DNA of 25,109 nt from an uncultured Dialister sp. (GTDB lineage Bacteria; Bacillota; Negativicutes; Veillonellales; Dialisteraceae). The stretch is from positions 1 through 25,109 of the forward strand of contig CAKQBK010000038.1 of NCBI GenBank assembly GCA_934216155.1, given 5' to 3'. Below the pieces are notes generated by a model. It was not told where the DNA came from. It made no database searches and worked only from the letters and a program-made list of their open reading frames with translations. Positions within the stretch are counted from its first letter, which is position 1; every line of letters begins with the position of its first letter. A program made the position numbers and the translations under genes. This document shows positions 5,824-12,450 of this stretch, one piece after another.

Positions 5824-8433
5824 ATGAAAGGTAATGATATTCGCGAAGCATATTTGTCTTTTTTTGAAAATCAAAAAGACCATTTGAGACTGAAGAGTTT
5901 TTCCTTGATTCCAAAGGATGACCCCAGTCTGCTTCTGATTGGTGCAGGTATGGCACCACTGAAGCCATATTTCACAGGCAAGGTAGAACCACCGAAACAC
6001 AGAGTCACCACCAGCCAGAAATGTATCCGTACCGGCGATATTGAAAACGTAGGTCATACCGCTCGTCACCATACTTTCTTTGAAATGCTGGGTAACTTCT
6101 CCTTTGGCGATTATTTCAAGAAAGAAGCCATCACTTGGGCTTGGGAATTCCTGACTGAAGTGATTAAATTGGACCAGTCTCGTTTGTATGTCACCATTTA
6201 TCCAGATGACAACGAAGCCCATGACTACTGGCACAAGATGATTGGTCTCCCGGAAAGCCATATTTATCCACTGAAAGATAACTTCTGGGAAATCGGCGAA
6301 GGCCCATGCGGCCCGGACTCTGAAATTTTCTTTGACCAGGGCGAAGAATTTGGTACAGACCCAGAAAATCAGATGGGTGGAGACGGCGACCGTTTCCTGG
6401 AAATCTGGAACCTGGTATTCTCCCAGTTTGACCGCCAGAAAGATGGCAGCTACCTGCCGCTGGCTAAGAAAAACATTGATACCGGTGCAGGTCTGGAACG
6501 TCTTTCCGCTGTACTGCAGCACAAGAAAAATAACTTTGAAACGGACCTGTTCTTCCCGATTATTGAAGAAGCATCCAAACTTTCCGGCGTATCCTATGGA
6601 CAGAGTGCCCAGGGCGATGTAGCACTGAAGGTTATTTCCGACCATGCCCGTGCTATCACCAATATGATTGCCGATGGCATTCTTCCTTCCAATGAAGGCC
6701 GCGGCTATGTACTCCGTCGTGTACTGCGTCGTGCGGTTCGTTTCGGAAAACTGCTGGGTATCCAGGATGCTTTCATGGGTCAGATGATCGATGTGGTTAT
6801 CAACATGATGAAACCGGCTTACCCGGAATTGGTAGACAAACAGGCTTTCATTAAGAAAGTCGCTGGCGTCGAAGAAGACCGTTTCCATGCTACACTGAAT
6901 GCAGGCACCGACTTGCTTTCTGAAATGCTGGAAGAAACCAAGAAGAAACAGGGCACTGTCCTTTCTGGTGACCAGGTATTCAAACTGTATGATACTTATG
7001 GCTTCCCATGGGAACTGACCGATGAAATCGCTAAAGAACAGGGCCTTACCATTGACCAGAAGGGCTTTGAAGCTGCTATGGCAGAACAGAAAGAAAGAGC
7101 TAGAGCCGCTCGTGCCAAAGTATCTGCCAAAGTTGCTACCCCAGATACCACCAAACTGGATGCTTCTCAGCTGACCACCGAAGATGTAGATGGGGAAACC
7201 AAACTGCTTCTTCTCGGCAAAGAAGGGAAAGAAATCGTTTCTGCCGCTGACGGCACAGAAGTCACAGTCGTTCTTGCGAACAACCCATTCCATGCAGAAG
7301 GGGGCGGACAGATTGGCGACTCCGGTCTGATTGTCGGCGAAGAAGGTACCATCCAGGTAGAAGATACAAAGAAACTGCCAGACGGTACCGTATATGTCAT
7401 AGGTACCGTTTCTGAAGGCATCATCCATGAAGGCGAAACTGTCAAGGTAACTGTTGATCGCGTTCGTAGAGAAGATTTGGCTAGAAACCATACAGGCACC
7501 CATATGCTGCAGGCTGCTCTTCGTCAGGTTCTTGGCGATCAGGTCAACCAGGCAGGTTCTCTGGTTCTCCCAGATAGACTCCGCTTCGACTTCACCTGGC
7601 CGGAACCGCTATCCCAGAAACAGCTCGCTGCGGTAGAACAGATTGTCAATGATGAAATCATCAAAGCTACCCCTGTTTCCATTCAGGAAATGCCGATCGA
7701 AGAAGCAAAGAAATCTGGCGCTATGGCTTTGTTTGGTGAAAAATACGGCGATATCGTTCGGGTCGTATCCATTCCAGGATTCAGTAAAGAACTTTGCGGC
7801 GGCAGTCATGTAGAAAATACCGGCGAAATCGGTTCCTTCCGTATTATCAGCGAAGGCGGTATCGGTTCCGGTATCCGTCGTATCGAAGCTGTCACTGGTA
7901 AAGCTTCTTACGATTTGATGAAGAAAGATAGAACTCTTCTGGCCGAAGCGGCACAGCTTCTGAAAGGCAAGCCGGAACAGCTGTCTGAAAAGATTGAAAA
8001 GACCTTGGCTACCGTAAAAGAACTGCAGCATGAACTGGAACAGCTCAAACAGCAGCAGACCAAAGATGAACTGGGCAACCTGATGAAAGACGTACAGGAA
8101 AAGAAAGGCGTACCGTTCTTTGGTGCTGTGGTTCATGCAGGAAATATGGATGAACTCCGTAAAGCTGCAGACGTAGTGAAAGCCAAACTTTCCGGTGGCG
8201 CTTTCATCCTGGGCACCGTGTCCGGCGATAAAGTAAACTTGGTCGGCATGGCTGCGCCGGAGGCTGTCAAAGCAGGCGTTCATATGGGCAAGATCATTTC
8301 CAAAGCCGCAAAGATTTGCGGCGGTGGCGGCGGCGGCAAACCAGCCGTAGCCCAGGCCGGCGGTAAAGACGTTACCAAACTGGACGAAGCCATTGCGGAG
8401 GGCGTTAAAGCCATTGCAGAAATGCTGGACTAA
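5824..8433 (+). CDS. alaS: Alanyl-tRNA synthetase
   Basis: The 869-residue protein is the normal length for AlaRS and charges tRNA-Ala in the cytoplasm. The class II catalytic core occupies about residues 1-360, with GAGLERL (motif 3) at 221-227. The tRNA-binding region, the editing domain and the C-Ala (DHHA1-like) domain follow. Zinc-binding editing residues are H556 and H560 in HTGTH and C658 and H662 in CGGSH. The tail carries KICGGGGGGKP, typical of C-Ala. I chose ATG 5824: it has an AAGGGGG ribosome binding site at 5811-5817 and sits just after a strong promoter, whereas the in-frame TTG at 5764 is itself the -35 box. The downstream order ireB-ruvX-DUF1292 is the conserved Firmicutes arrangement. 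Confidence 0.97.
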   Translation: MKGNDIREAYLSFFENQKDHLRLKSFSLIPKDDPSLLLIGAGMAPLKPYFTGKVEPPKHRVTTSQKCIRTGDIENVGHTARHHTFFEMLGNFSFGDYFKKEAITWAWEFLTEVIKLDQSRLYVTIYPDDNEAHDYWHKMIGLPESHIYPLKDNFWEIGEGPCGPDSEIFFDQGEEFGTDPENQMGGDGDRFLEIWNLVFSQFDRQKDGSYLPLAKKNIDTGAGLERLSAVLQHKKNNFETDLFFPIIEEASKLSGVSYGQSAQGDVALKVISDHARAITNMIADGILPSNEGRGYVLRRVLRRAVRFGKLLGIQDAFMGQMIDVVINMMKPAYPELVDKQAFIKKVAGVEEDRFHATLNAGTDLLSEMLEETKKKQGTVLSGDQVFKLYDTYGFPWELTDEIAKEQGLTIDQKGFEAAMAEQKERARAARAKVSAKVATPDTTKLDASQLTTEDVDGETKLLLLGKEGKEIVSAADGTEVTVVLANNPFHAEGGGQIGDSGLIVGEEGTIQVEDTKKLPDGTVYVIGTVSEGIIHEGETVKVTVDRVRREDLARNHTGTHMLQAALRQVLGDQVNQAGSLVLPDRLRFDFTWPEPLSQKQLAAVEQIVNDEIIKATPVSIQEMPIEEAKKSGAMALFGEKYGDIVRVVSIPGFSKELCGGSHVENTGEIGSFRIISEGGIGSGIRRIEAVTGKASYDLMKKDRTLLAEAAQLLKGKPEQLSEKIEKTLATVKELQHELEQLKQQQTKDELGNLMKDVQEKKGVPFFGAVVHAGNMDELRKAADVVKAKLSGGAFILGTVSGDKVNLVGMAAPEAVKAGVHMGKIISKAAKICGGGGGGKPAVAQAGGKDVTKLDEAIAEGVKAIAEMLD

Positions 8434-8464
8434 TTATTAGCTAGTTATTCGCTTTCACTGAAGA

Positions 8465-8645
8465 GTGCGTAGTGAGTAGTGCGGAGTGCGTAGTGGTGGA
8501 AGGGGCGCACAATTCATATAGCGCCCCAATACCCTACTTTTTATAATAAGAAATATGTTTGCATATTTATATAAAAATTACGGCGCTTCTAAATTTTGTG
8601 CGCCGTACCACCATTCCTCATTCCTCACTCCTAATTCCTAATTGT
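8465..8645. repeat. Heptamer-armed element, uninterrupted (AGTGCGT/CTCACTC units)
   Basis: The left arm has 7-nt units (AGTGCGTAGTGAGTAGTGCG) and the right arm has CTCATTCCTCACTCCTAATT. Inside each arm is a small hairpin (GGCGCACAATTCATATAGCGCC; GGCGCTTCTAAATTTTGTGCGCC) around an AT-rich centre. It is the intact form of the split element at 4944-5712. It lies between alaS and ireB, and I see no simple hairpin-plus-T-run terminator here. Confidence 0.75.
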
Positions 8646-8707
8646 ATAGATGAATGTAAACGTGTCATGTTAAACATTCGTTAGCATGCTTTTGAGGAGG
8701 GATATAT

Positions 8708-8974
8708 ATGTCAGTTTCTGATGAAACGATGTTGTTCAATACCAAAGCAGATGAAGGGGAAAATAGAGAAGCTGCTATGATTCTGCAGGAAGTCTATGCC
8801 GCTTTGAAAGAAGCAGGGCATAACCCCACAGTGCAGCTGGTAGGTTACCTGGTTTCAGGAGAACCGACATATATTACCAGCCGTCACGATGCACGTAAAT
8901 TAATTTCTGGCATGGAACGAGATGAATTGGTGGAAGAACTGGTTCGTTTCTATGTCAAATATAAAGGACTGTAA
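8708..8974 (+). CDS. ireB: IreB family regulatory phosphoprotein (DUF965)
   Basis: The 88-residue protein matches the IreB/YrzL family over its whole length, with the hallmarks [25 protein letters not shown] and [10 protein letters not shown]. In Enterococcus faecalis, IreB is a substrate of the Ser/Thr kinase IreK and affects cell-wall stress and cephalosporin resistance. The N-terminal threonine region phosphorylated there is present here (SVSDET, T7). The start at 8708 follows a strong GAGGAGGG site (8694-8701). A weak dyad (GAATGTAAAC...GTTAAACATTC, about 8650-8676) lies upstream and could be an operator or chance. It is followed after 1 nt by ruvX, so the two are surely co-transcribed. 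Confidence 0.95.
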   Translation: MSVSDETMLFNTKADEGENREAAMILQEVYAALKEAGHNPTVQLVGYLVSGEPTYITSRHDARKLISGMERDELVEELVRFYVKYKGL

Positions 8975-8975
8975 T

Positions 8976-9404
8976 ATGAGAATTATGAGTCTCGATGTGG
9001 GGTCCCAAACCATTGGGGTCGCTGTGAGCGATCTCTTTGGCTGGACTGCCCAAGGCGTAGAAACCATCCGCCATACCACAAGGGAAAAAGATTTTGAACG
9101 ACTTCGTCAATTGACAAAAGAATACCAAGTGGAAGAATTCGTATTGGGCATGCCCCTCAATATGAACGGAACCAAAGGGATGAGAGCGGAAAAGACGGAA
9201 GAATTTGCCAAAGAACTGGCAGAAGCTTTTCCTGACATTCCGCAGCATTTCTGGGACGAACGGCTCACCACCGTGATGGCCCAGAAACAACTCATTGCCG
9301 CTGATGTAAGTCGCAAGAAACGCAAAAAAGTCATTGATAAAATGGCTGCTGTGGTGATTCTCGAAGGATACCTGCAGCACCTTGCATTTAAAAATAGAGG
9401 ATAA
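8976..9404 (+). CDS. ruvX: Holliday junction resolvase-like nuclease RuvX/YqgF
   Basis: The 142-residue protein of the RuvX/YqgF family has an RNase H-like fold. The N-terminal [15 protein letters not shown] carries the first catalytic aspartate, [13 protein letters not shown] is the central motif and [10 protein letters not shown] holds the second acidic residue. Proposed roles are resolution of Holliday junctions and processing of the 16S rRNA 5' end. The frame extends upstream to 8922, but that part overlaps ireB. The ATG at 8976, one base after the ireB stop and giving the usual family length, is the likely start. Its ribosome binding site is weak (AAAGGA), which suggests coupling to ireB translation. 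The DUF1292 gene starts 4 nt after its stop. Confidence 0.95.
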   Translation: MRIMSLDVGSQTIGVAVSDLFGWTAQGVETIRHTTREKDFERLRQLTKEYQVEEFVLGMPLNMNGTKGMRAEKTEEFAKELAEAFPDIPQHFWDERLTTVMAQKQLIAADVSRKKRKKVIDKMAAVVILEGYLQHLAFKNRG

Positions 9405-9408
9405 GTAA

Positions 9409-9672
9409 ATGACGGAAAAGAAAGAAGAACCGATTGTTATCACCATTACCGGTCCTGATGGCGAAGAAAAAGATTATGCACAGGACGTGGTCATTCCATT
9501 CGCTGGCAAAGAATTTGCTGTATTGGTTTCCATTCCAGAATCCGATGCGGATACAGAAGAACCGGACATCATTCTGGCTCGCATCGATACCGATGAAAAT
9601 GGCGAAGCCGAATACGTGCCACCCACCGATGAAGAATACGATGCCGTAGCAGATATTTACGATGCGATGTAA
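9409..9672 (+). CDS. DUF1292 family protein (YrzB-like)
   Basis: This small, very acidic protein of 87 residues belongs to DUF1292. Its pattern is a strand-rich N-terminus (VITITGPDGEEKDY), then F-A-V-L-V and a DEEYDAVADIYD tail. Function is unknown. The family is found next to ireB and ruvX across Firmicutes (yrzL-yrrK-yrzB in Bacillus subtilis), which suggests a shared transcript rather than a known shared function. The gene begins 4 nt after ruvX. A short heptamer hairpin and a strong terminator follow, so the alaS-ireB-ruvX-yrzB block ends here. Confidence 0.9.
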   Translation: MTEKKEEPIVITITGPDGEEKDYAQDVVIPFAGKEFAVLVSIPESDADTEEPDIILARIDTDENGEAEYVPPTDEEYDAVADIYDAM

Positions 9673-9683
9673 ATCATTGTTGC

Positions 9684-9734
9684 ATGTTGTTAGTTGCTGG
9701 TTGTTTGGATCGAAATAACCAACAGCTACAACTG
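9684..9734. repeat. Short heptamer-armed hairpin upstream of the toxin-antitoxin pair
   Basis: GTTGTTAGTTGCTGGTTGTT pairs imperfectly with AACCAACAGCTACAACTGAC. A related half arm (TAGTTGGTAGTTATTAGCTTGG) lies just beyond the terminator at 9791-9812. The same order recurs after the antitoxin gene. Confidence 0.7.
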
Positions 9735-9740
9735 ACAATA

Positions 9741-9788
9741 AAAAGGATTACGAAAGAAGATAGGAGCTTCTTTCGTAATCCTTTTTTG
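9741..9788 (+). terminator. Strong terminator after the ruvX-DUF1292 block
   Basis: A perfect 19-bp stem (9741-9759 with 9767-9785; core GGATTACGAAAGAAG) with a 7-nt loop runs into a T run. The A-rich left side makes it likely to work on both strands. It shares GGATTAC/GTAATCCTTTTTTG with the terminator at 10627-10668. Confidence 0.92.
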
Positions 9789-9820
9789 TCTAGTTGGTAG
9801 TTATTAGCTTGGTTAATATC

Positions 9821-9867
9821 TTGTGGATATTCCTTTCTTGATATATAATATATCAAGAAAGGAATAT
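9821..9867 (+). promoter_or_regulatory. Promoter and operator of the higBA-type module
   Basis: A perfect 19-bp inverted repeat (9827-9845 and 9849-9867; arm core TTCCTTTCTTGATAT) has a 3-nt centre. A perfect TATAAT (9844-9849) lies at its middle, with TTGTGG (9821-9826) 17 nt upstream. The right arm includes the ribosome binding site AAAGGA. Binding of the antitoxin or complex here would block the promoter, and in the RNA the fold could hide the ribosome binding site. Autoregulation is inferred from type II module biology. Confidence 0.8.
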
Positions 9868-9871
9868 TATT

Positions 9872-10162
9872 ATGAAGATTACATTTTATGAAGATCCAAT
9901 GGGAAAAAATCTGGTTAAAGAGTTTTTAAATGAATTGGATCCTAAGATGCGAACCAAAATGCTTCGTTCAATTATGGCACTTCAAGAATTAGGGATTTCT
10001 CTCAGAATGCCATTGTCAGAGCATTTAGGTGATGGTATCTTTGAGTTGCGGGCACAAGTAGGAACAAATATTAGTCGAGTGATGTATTTCTTTATGATTG
10101 GGAATCAAGCTATTTTGACACATGGATTTATTAAGAAAACACAAAAAAACACCCTCTCGTGA
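9872..10162 (+). CDS. higB: RelE/HigB-type toxin, C-terminus frameshifted
   Basis: The 96-residue frame matches the Gp49/HigB-like branch of RelE-type toxins: short basic protein, central HLGDGIFELRAQVGTNISRV and the tail HGFIKKTQK. Such toxins are mRNA interferases acting at the ribosome. Homologues continue as TP(S/P)REIERA... after KKTQK. Here that sequence is present but in the next frame: 7 A residues at 10143-10149 put the reading into NTLS and a stop. With 6 A, the frame would run to 10217 and give about 115 residues (ending SDYMKRFGE). So the annotated product lacks the last helix and may be inactive, slippage-dependent or a sequencing artefact. Base composition is more AT-rich than the neighbours, which fits acquisition. 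Confidence 0.8.
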   Translation: MKITFYEDPMGKNLVKEFLNELDPKMRTKMLRSIMALQELGISLRMPLSEHLGDGIFELRAQVGTNISRVMYFFMIGNQAILTHGFIKKTQKNTLS

Positions 10163-10238
10163 AATTGAAAGAGCAAAAAAGATACGTAGTGACTATATGA
10201 AACGATTTGGTGAGTGATAATAAGATAAGGAGGTTAGC

Positions 10239-10514
10239 ATGATGGATGATTTTGATGTATATTTGAAGGAACAAATGAAAGATCCTGCATTCAAAAAAGA
10301 ATGGGATGCCAGTGAATTGGAATATCAATTGATGATGATGGTATTGAAAGCACGGAATGAACAACATCTGACACAATCTGAATTGGCAGAACGTACAGGA
10401 ATTAGACAATCCAATATCAGTCGTATTGAAAAAGGGCAGGCTTTACCATCTATAACCACATTAAGTAAAATTGCTCATGGATTAGGAAAGCAGTTGCAAA
10501 TTCGATTTGTATAA
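10239..10514 (+). CDS. higA: HigA-type antitoxin, XRE-family helix-turn-helix
   Basis: The 91-residue protein has an N-terminal stretch (residues 1-35, likely toxin-contacting) and an XRE/Cro helix-turn-helix at about 35-88, with HLTQSELAERTGIRQSNISR, then EKGQALPSITTLSKIAHGLG. This is the usual HigA partner encoded after the toxin. It would neutralise the toxin and repress the operon through the palindrome at 9827-9867. Two tandem ATGs (10239, 10242) follow AAGGAGG (10227-10233); I used the first. The gap to the restored end of the toxin frame (10217) is only 21 nt, a normal operon spacing, which supports an originally longer toxin gene. Confidence 0.9.
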   Translation: MMDDFDVYLKEQMKDPAFKKEWDASELEYQLMMMVLKARNEQHLTQSELAERTGIRQSNISRIEKGQALPSITTLSKIAHGLGKQLQIRFV

Positions 10515-10559
10515 TAGTGCCTAGTCAAACATGCGTTTTTAATGGCAAGAAGCAGGATG

Positions 10560-10622
10560 GATGTTGATTGTTAGTTGTTTGAAGTCTAACAACCAACAAC
10601 CAACAACCAACAACTAACAACA
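10560..10622. repeat. Heptamer-armed hairpin downstream of the toxin-antitoxin pair
   Basis: The left arm (GTTGATTGTTAGTTGTTTG) faces a long right arm of AACAACC/AACAACT units (about 10590-10621). The right arm is longer than the left, as if units had been gained on one side. Confidence 0.8.
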
Positions 10623-10626
10623 AAGA

Positions 10627-10668
10627 GGATTACAAAGGCATAACATATTGCTTTTGTAATCCTTTTTT
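10627..10668 (+). terminator. Terminator after the toxin-antitoxin pair
   Basis: A 14-bp stem (GGATTACAAAGGCA / TGCTTTTGTAATCC, one G-T pair) with an 8-nt loop is followed by TTTTTT. It is related in sequence to the terminator at 9741-9788. Confidence 0.9.
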
Positions 10669-10675
10669 GCTTGGC

Positions 10676-10716
10676 TAGCAGTTAGCAGTTAACTGTCTAC
10701 TGCCAACCGCTAACTT
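10676..10716. repeat. Small heptamer hairpin (AGTTAGC units)
   Basis: AGTTAGCAGTTAAC pairs imperfectly with GCCAACCGCTAACT around a short loop. It belongs to the TTAACTG-type heptamer group also seen at 11567-11591 and 14330-14398. Confidence 0.6.
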
Positions 10717-10727
10717 TCCCAACGCAC

Positions 10728-11153
10728 GACAAAAACACGGATAGAAATCCGTGTGGAATTGCCAGGGAGAGGTCACCATGAATACGGCGAAGGCGCATGC
10801 CAGATGGGAAGATTGGTGAAATCAGGTACTTTTGCTATTAAGATAAGCGAAACCTCAGATAATTTCATTTGCGGCAAAGGTTCAGAGGTTGCTCAGGATT
10901 CTTAAGTTTCTCAGGTTCCTTGAATGAGATGATAACGCTAGAGAATACTAGCACATTCGAGAAACGTGAGAGACCTTAGCAACTTATGAAACTTGAGTAA
11001 CCTATAACTTCTAGCGGAATCATACCTATTGACGCAAATCCTTAAGGCAACAGCAGTGTCTGTTTCTCTCTGCCCAAGGGCGCTCCAAACTGGTCGTCAA
11101 AGTCAGCCATCTATGGGAAATATAACGGAAAGTCCGTGTTTTTGTCTTGTGGG
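10728..11153. other. Possible structured-RNA element interrupted by a palindrome
   Basis: The ends are an inverted pair (GACAAAAACACGGAT at 10727-10742 and TCCGTGTTTTTGTC near 11131-11146). Each end also forms its own hairpin beside an A or T run. The left hairpin (ACACGGAT agaa ATCCGTGT) is terminator-like on the minus strand and the right one (ACGGA aag TCCGT, then GTTTTTGT) on the plus strand. Between them, unique sequence at 10757-10837 and 11054-11130 flanks an inserted 9-mer palindrome. A 13-codon frame (10778-10819, MNTAKAHARWEDW) follows AGGGAGAGG. I do not recognise the RNA family. Confidence 0.35.
10838..11053 (-). repeat. 9-mer-armed palindrome, reverse core
   Basis: The ends are CTATTAAGATAAGCGAAACC at the left and AATCCTTAAGGCAACAGCAG at the right. 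The arms contain GGTTGCTCAGGATTCTTAAG and CCTTAGCAACTTATGAAAC. The core reads GAATGAGATGATAACGCTAG...GCACATTCGAG, which is the reverse orientation. It interrupts the element at 10728-11153. Confidence 0.8.
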
Positions 11154-11158
11154 TCAAG

Positions 11159-11306
11159 CTGGTTGTTGGTTGATGGTTGCTTGTTGTTAGGGGCTAGCGT
11201 AATTTTACCGGTGGATACCTTTTACTTGAAATACCGCTAGCAAGTATTTCCTGTAGAAAGGTCCCAGATAAAATTATCCTAACAACAAAACCATCAACCG
11301 GGAGAG
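11159..11306. repeat. Heptamer-armed palindrome
   Basis: The left arm (GGTTGTTGGTTGATGGTTGC, then TTGTTGTTAGG) pairs with the right arm (CCTAACAACAAAACCATCAACC). Inside are further inverted pairs (AATTTTACC...GGATACC with AGGTCCCAGATAAAATT; GAAATAC...GTATTTC). A 77-codon minus-strand frame over 11194-11427 overlaps these arms and is not accepted as a gene. Confidence 0.7.
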
Positions 11307-11410
11307 GAAAGATGTCAAACTTCTTGATCACGTTTCGGTATCTATTTTCATTGCCTCTAGAGTTCATTTCAATGGATATAGATAACCAAGTCGTCCTAGG
11401 TAGAAGTTTT

Positions 11411-11591
11411 GATTTTTCCCCCTCCATATATTAACATTGCAGAAGGGGGCAAAAATCACAACATCTTTTTTCAAAAACTTTGAAATTTTTTGCTCTCCAA
11501 TTATTAAAATTGCATCAGCCATGCAAAACCATACCCTCTGAAATTATGTTTGTGCTATATGGTTAACAGTAAACAGTTGACTGTTAACATC
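11411..11591. other. Two isolated hairpins in a gene-free stretch
   Basis: GATTTTTCCCCCT (11411-11423) pairs with AGGGGGCAAAAATC (11444-11457) with one bulge. GTTAACAGT pairs with ACTGTTAAC around aaacagttg (about 11565-11591), a TTAACTG-type heptamer hairpin. I see no gene in the rest of 10515-11904. Confidence 0.55.
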
Positions 11592-11599
11592 AAAGTAAC

Positions 11600-11828
11600 C
11601 AATGCTGTTAAGTCAAGAATTTGCGTTAGCAGGTAAGATTCTGTTAGAGATTATAGCTTACTTAGGCTTCTTAAGTTTCTAAGGTCGCTCACGTTTCTCG
11701 TATGAGCCAATATATGGTAGCGTCATCATCTCATTCAAGGAACCTGAGAAACTTAAGAACCTTGAGCAACCTGAGAAACTTGGACGCAAAAGAAATCATT
11801 CTATGTTTCGCTTACCTTAATAGCATTG
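11600..11828 (+). repeat. 9-mer-armed palindrome, best complete copy (forward core)
   Basis: The left end is CAATGCTGTTAAGTCAAG and the right end is CTTACCTTAATAGCATTG. The inner blocks are GCGTTAGCAGGTAAGATTC at the left and its counterpart AAAAGAAATCATTCTATG at the right. The right arm carries AACCTGAGAAACTTAAGAAC and GAGCAACCTGAGAAACTTGG. The core reads TCTCGTATGAGCCAATA...TAGCGTCATCATCTCATTC. It ends 77 bp before the lipoyl-like gene. Confidence 0.88.
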
Positions 11829-11904
11829 CCAAAATAACTATGTGCGTTTTTCTTAGGAAAATGTTACAATAAGGAATACAAACGAGAGAGGCTATTTCTA
11901 TGAA

Positions 11905-12213
11905 ATGAGAGTGATTCATATGATGAGAAAGATGAAATGGTTTTTATTGTCCGTTTTGGTGGCTTTTGGCGGAGTGATAGTACAAGCTGCTGATTTGGAA
12001 CAATCTTCTGTATTACAGGGGAAGGTGCTGACCGTGGTGCAGCCTGGGGCAGTTGTCAAAGAGGGCGACGTGATTGCCAGTGTAGATTCTTTGGTTGGTG
12101 CGGTCCCCGCCGTCAGAGCCAGCGCAGATGGGGTTGTGAAAGAAGTTTTGATCCATCCAGGGGATACCATTGAAAAACAAACCGTAGTGGCTGTGATTGA
12201 GACGAAAGAATAA
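11905..12213 (+). CDS. Secreted lipoyl/HlyD-like domain protein
   Basis: The 102-residue protein consists of a signal peptide or anchor (hydrophobic WFLLSVLVAFGGVIVQA) and a single biotinyl/lipoyl-like barrel (VVQPGAVVKEGDVIASVDS...VRASADGVVKEVLIHPGDTI). The loop that holds the modified lysine in biotin and lipoyl carriers (E-A-M-K) reads DSLVGA, so no cofactor is expected. The domain resembles the lipoyl hairpin of HlyD-type periplasmic adaptors, but no coiled coil or membrane-fusion domain is present. Its role is unknown; action in the periplasm is inferred. Start choice is uncertain: the best ribosome binding site (GAGAGAGG, 11884-11891) points to a two-codon frame ATG AAA TGA at 11900, whose stop overlaps the ATG at 11905. 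ATG 11920 is also possible. Confidence 0.75.
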   Translation: MRVIHMMRKMKWFLLSVLVAFGGVIVQAADLEQSSVLQGKVLTVVQPGAVVKEGDVIASVDSLVGAVPAVRASADGVVKEVLIHPGDTIEKQTVVAVIETKE

Positions 12214-12261
12214 GTTTTACATATAACCTATGTGTTGTTCTATATGAAAATGGTAGCAGAT

Positions 12262-12424
12262 ATAGTAGCTAGGGATTGGGGATTAGGAAGTTTCTGATAT
12301 TCAAAGTGTCATAGCGACTAGCTTCTATCCGGCTAGTGGCTAGGAGCTAGAGGTTAATAGCTGTGACGCCATAGAAGTCATTGTATATTTCCTAATCCCT
12401 AGCTACTAATCCCTAATCCCTGAT
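12262..12424. repeat. Heptamer-armed palindrome (TAATCCC units)
   Basis: The left arm (TAGTAGCTAGGGATTGGGGA) faces the right arm (CTAATCCCTAGCTACTAATC, then CCTAATCCCTG). The interior has TAGCTTCTATCC and CCATAGAAGTCA as further partly inverted blocks. It fills the gap before the S55 gene and ends just before its ribosome binding site. Confidence 0.75.
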
Positions 12425-12450
12425 TTACAAAGCAGGAGGCTTTGCCTGAT

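Noticed and set aside
5782..7503. 573-codon open frame on the minus strand
   Set aside because: It is antisense to alaS, whose identity is certain, and the translation shows no domain.
11194..11427. 77-codon minus-strand frame
   Set aside because: It overlaps the arms of the palindrome at 11159-11306, has no ribosome binding site I trust and no family resemblance.
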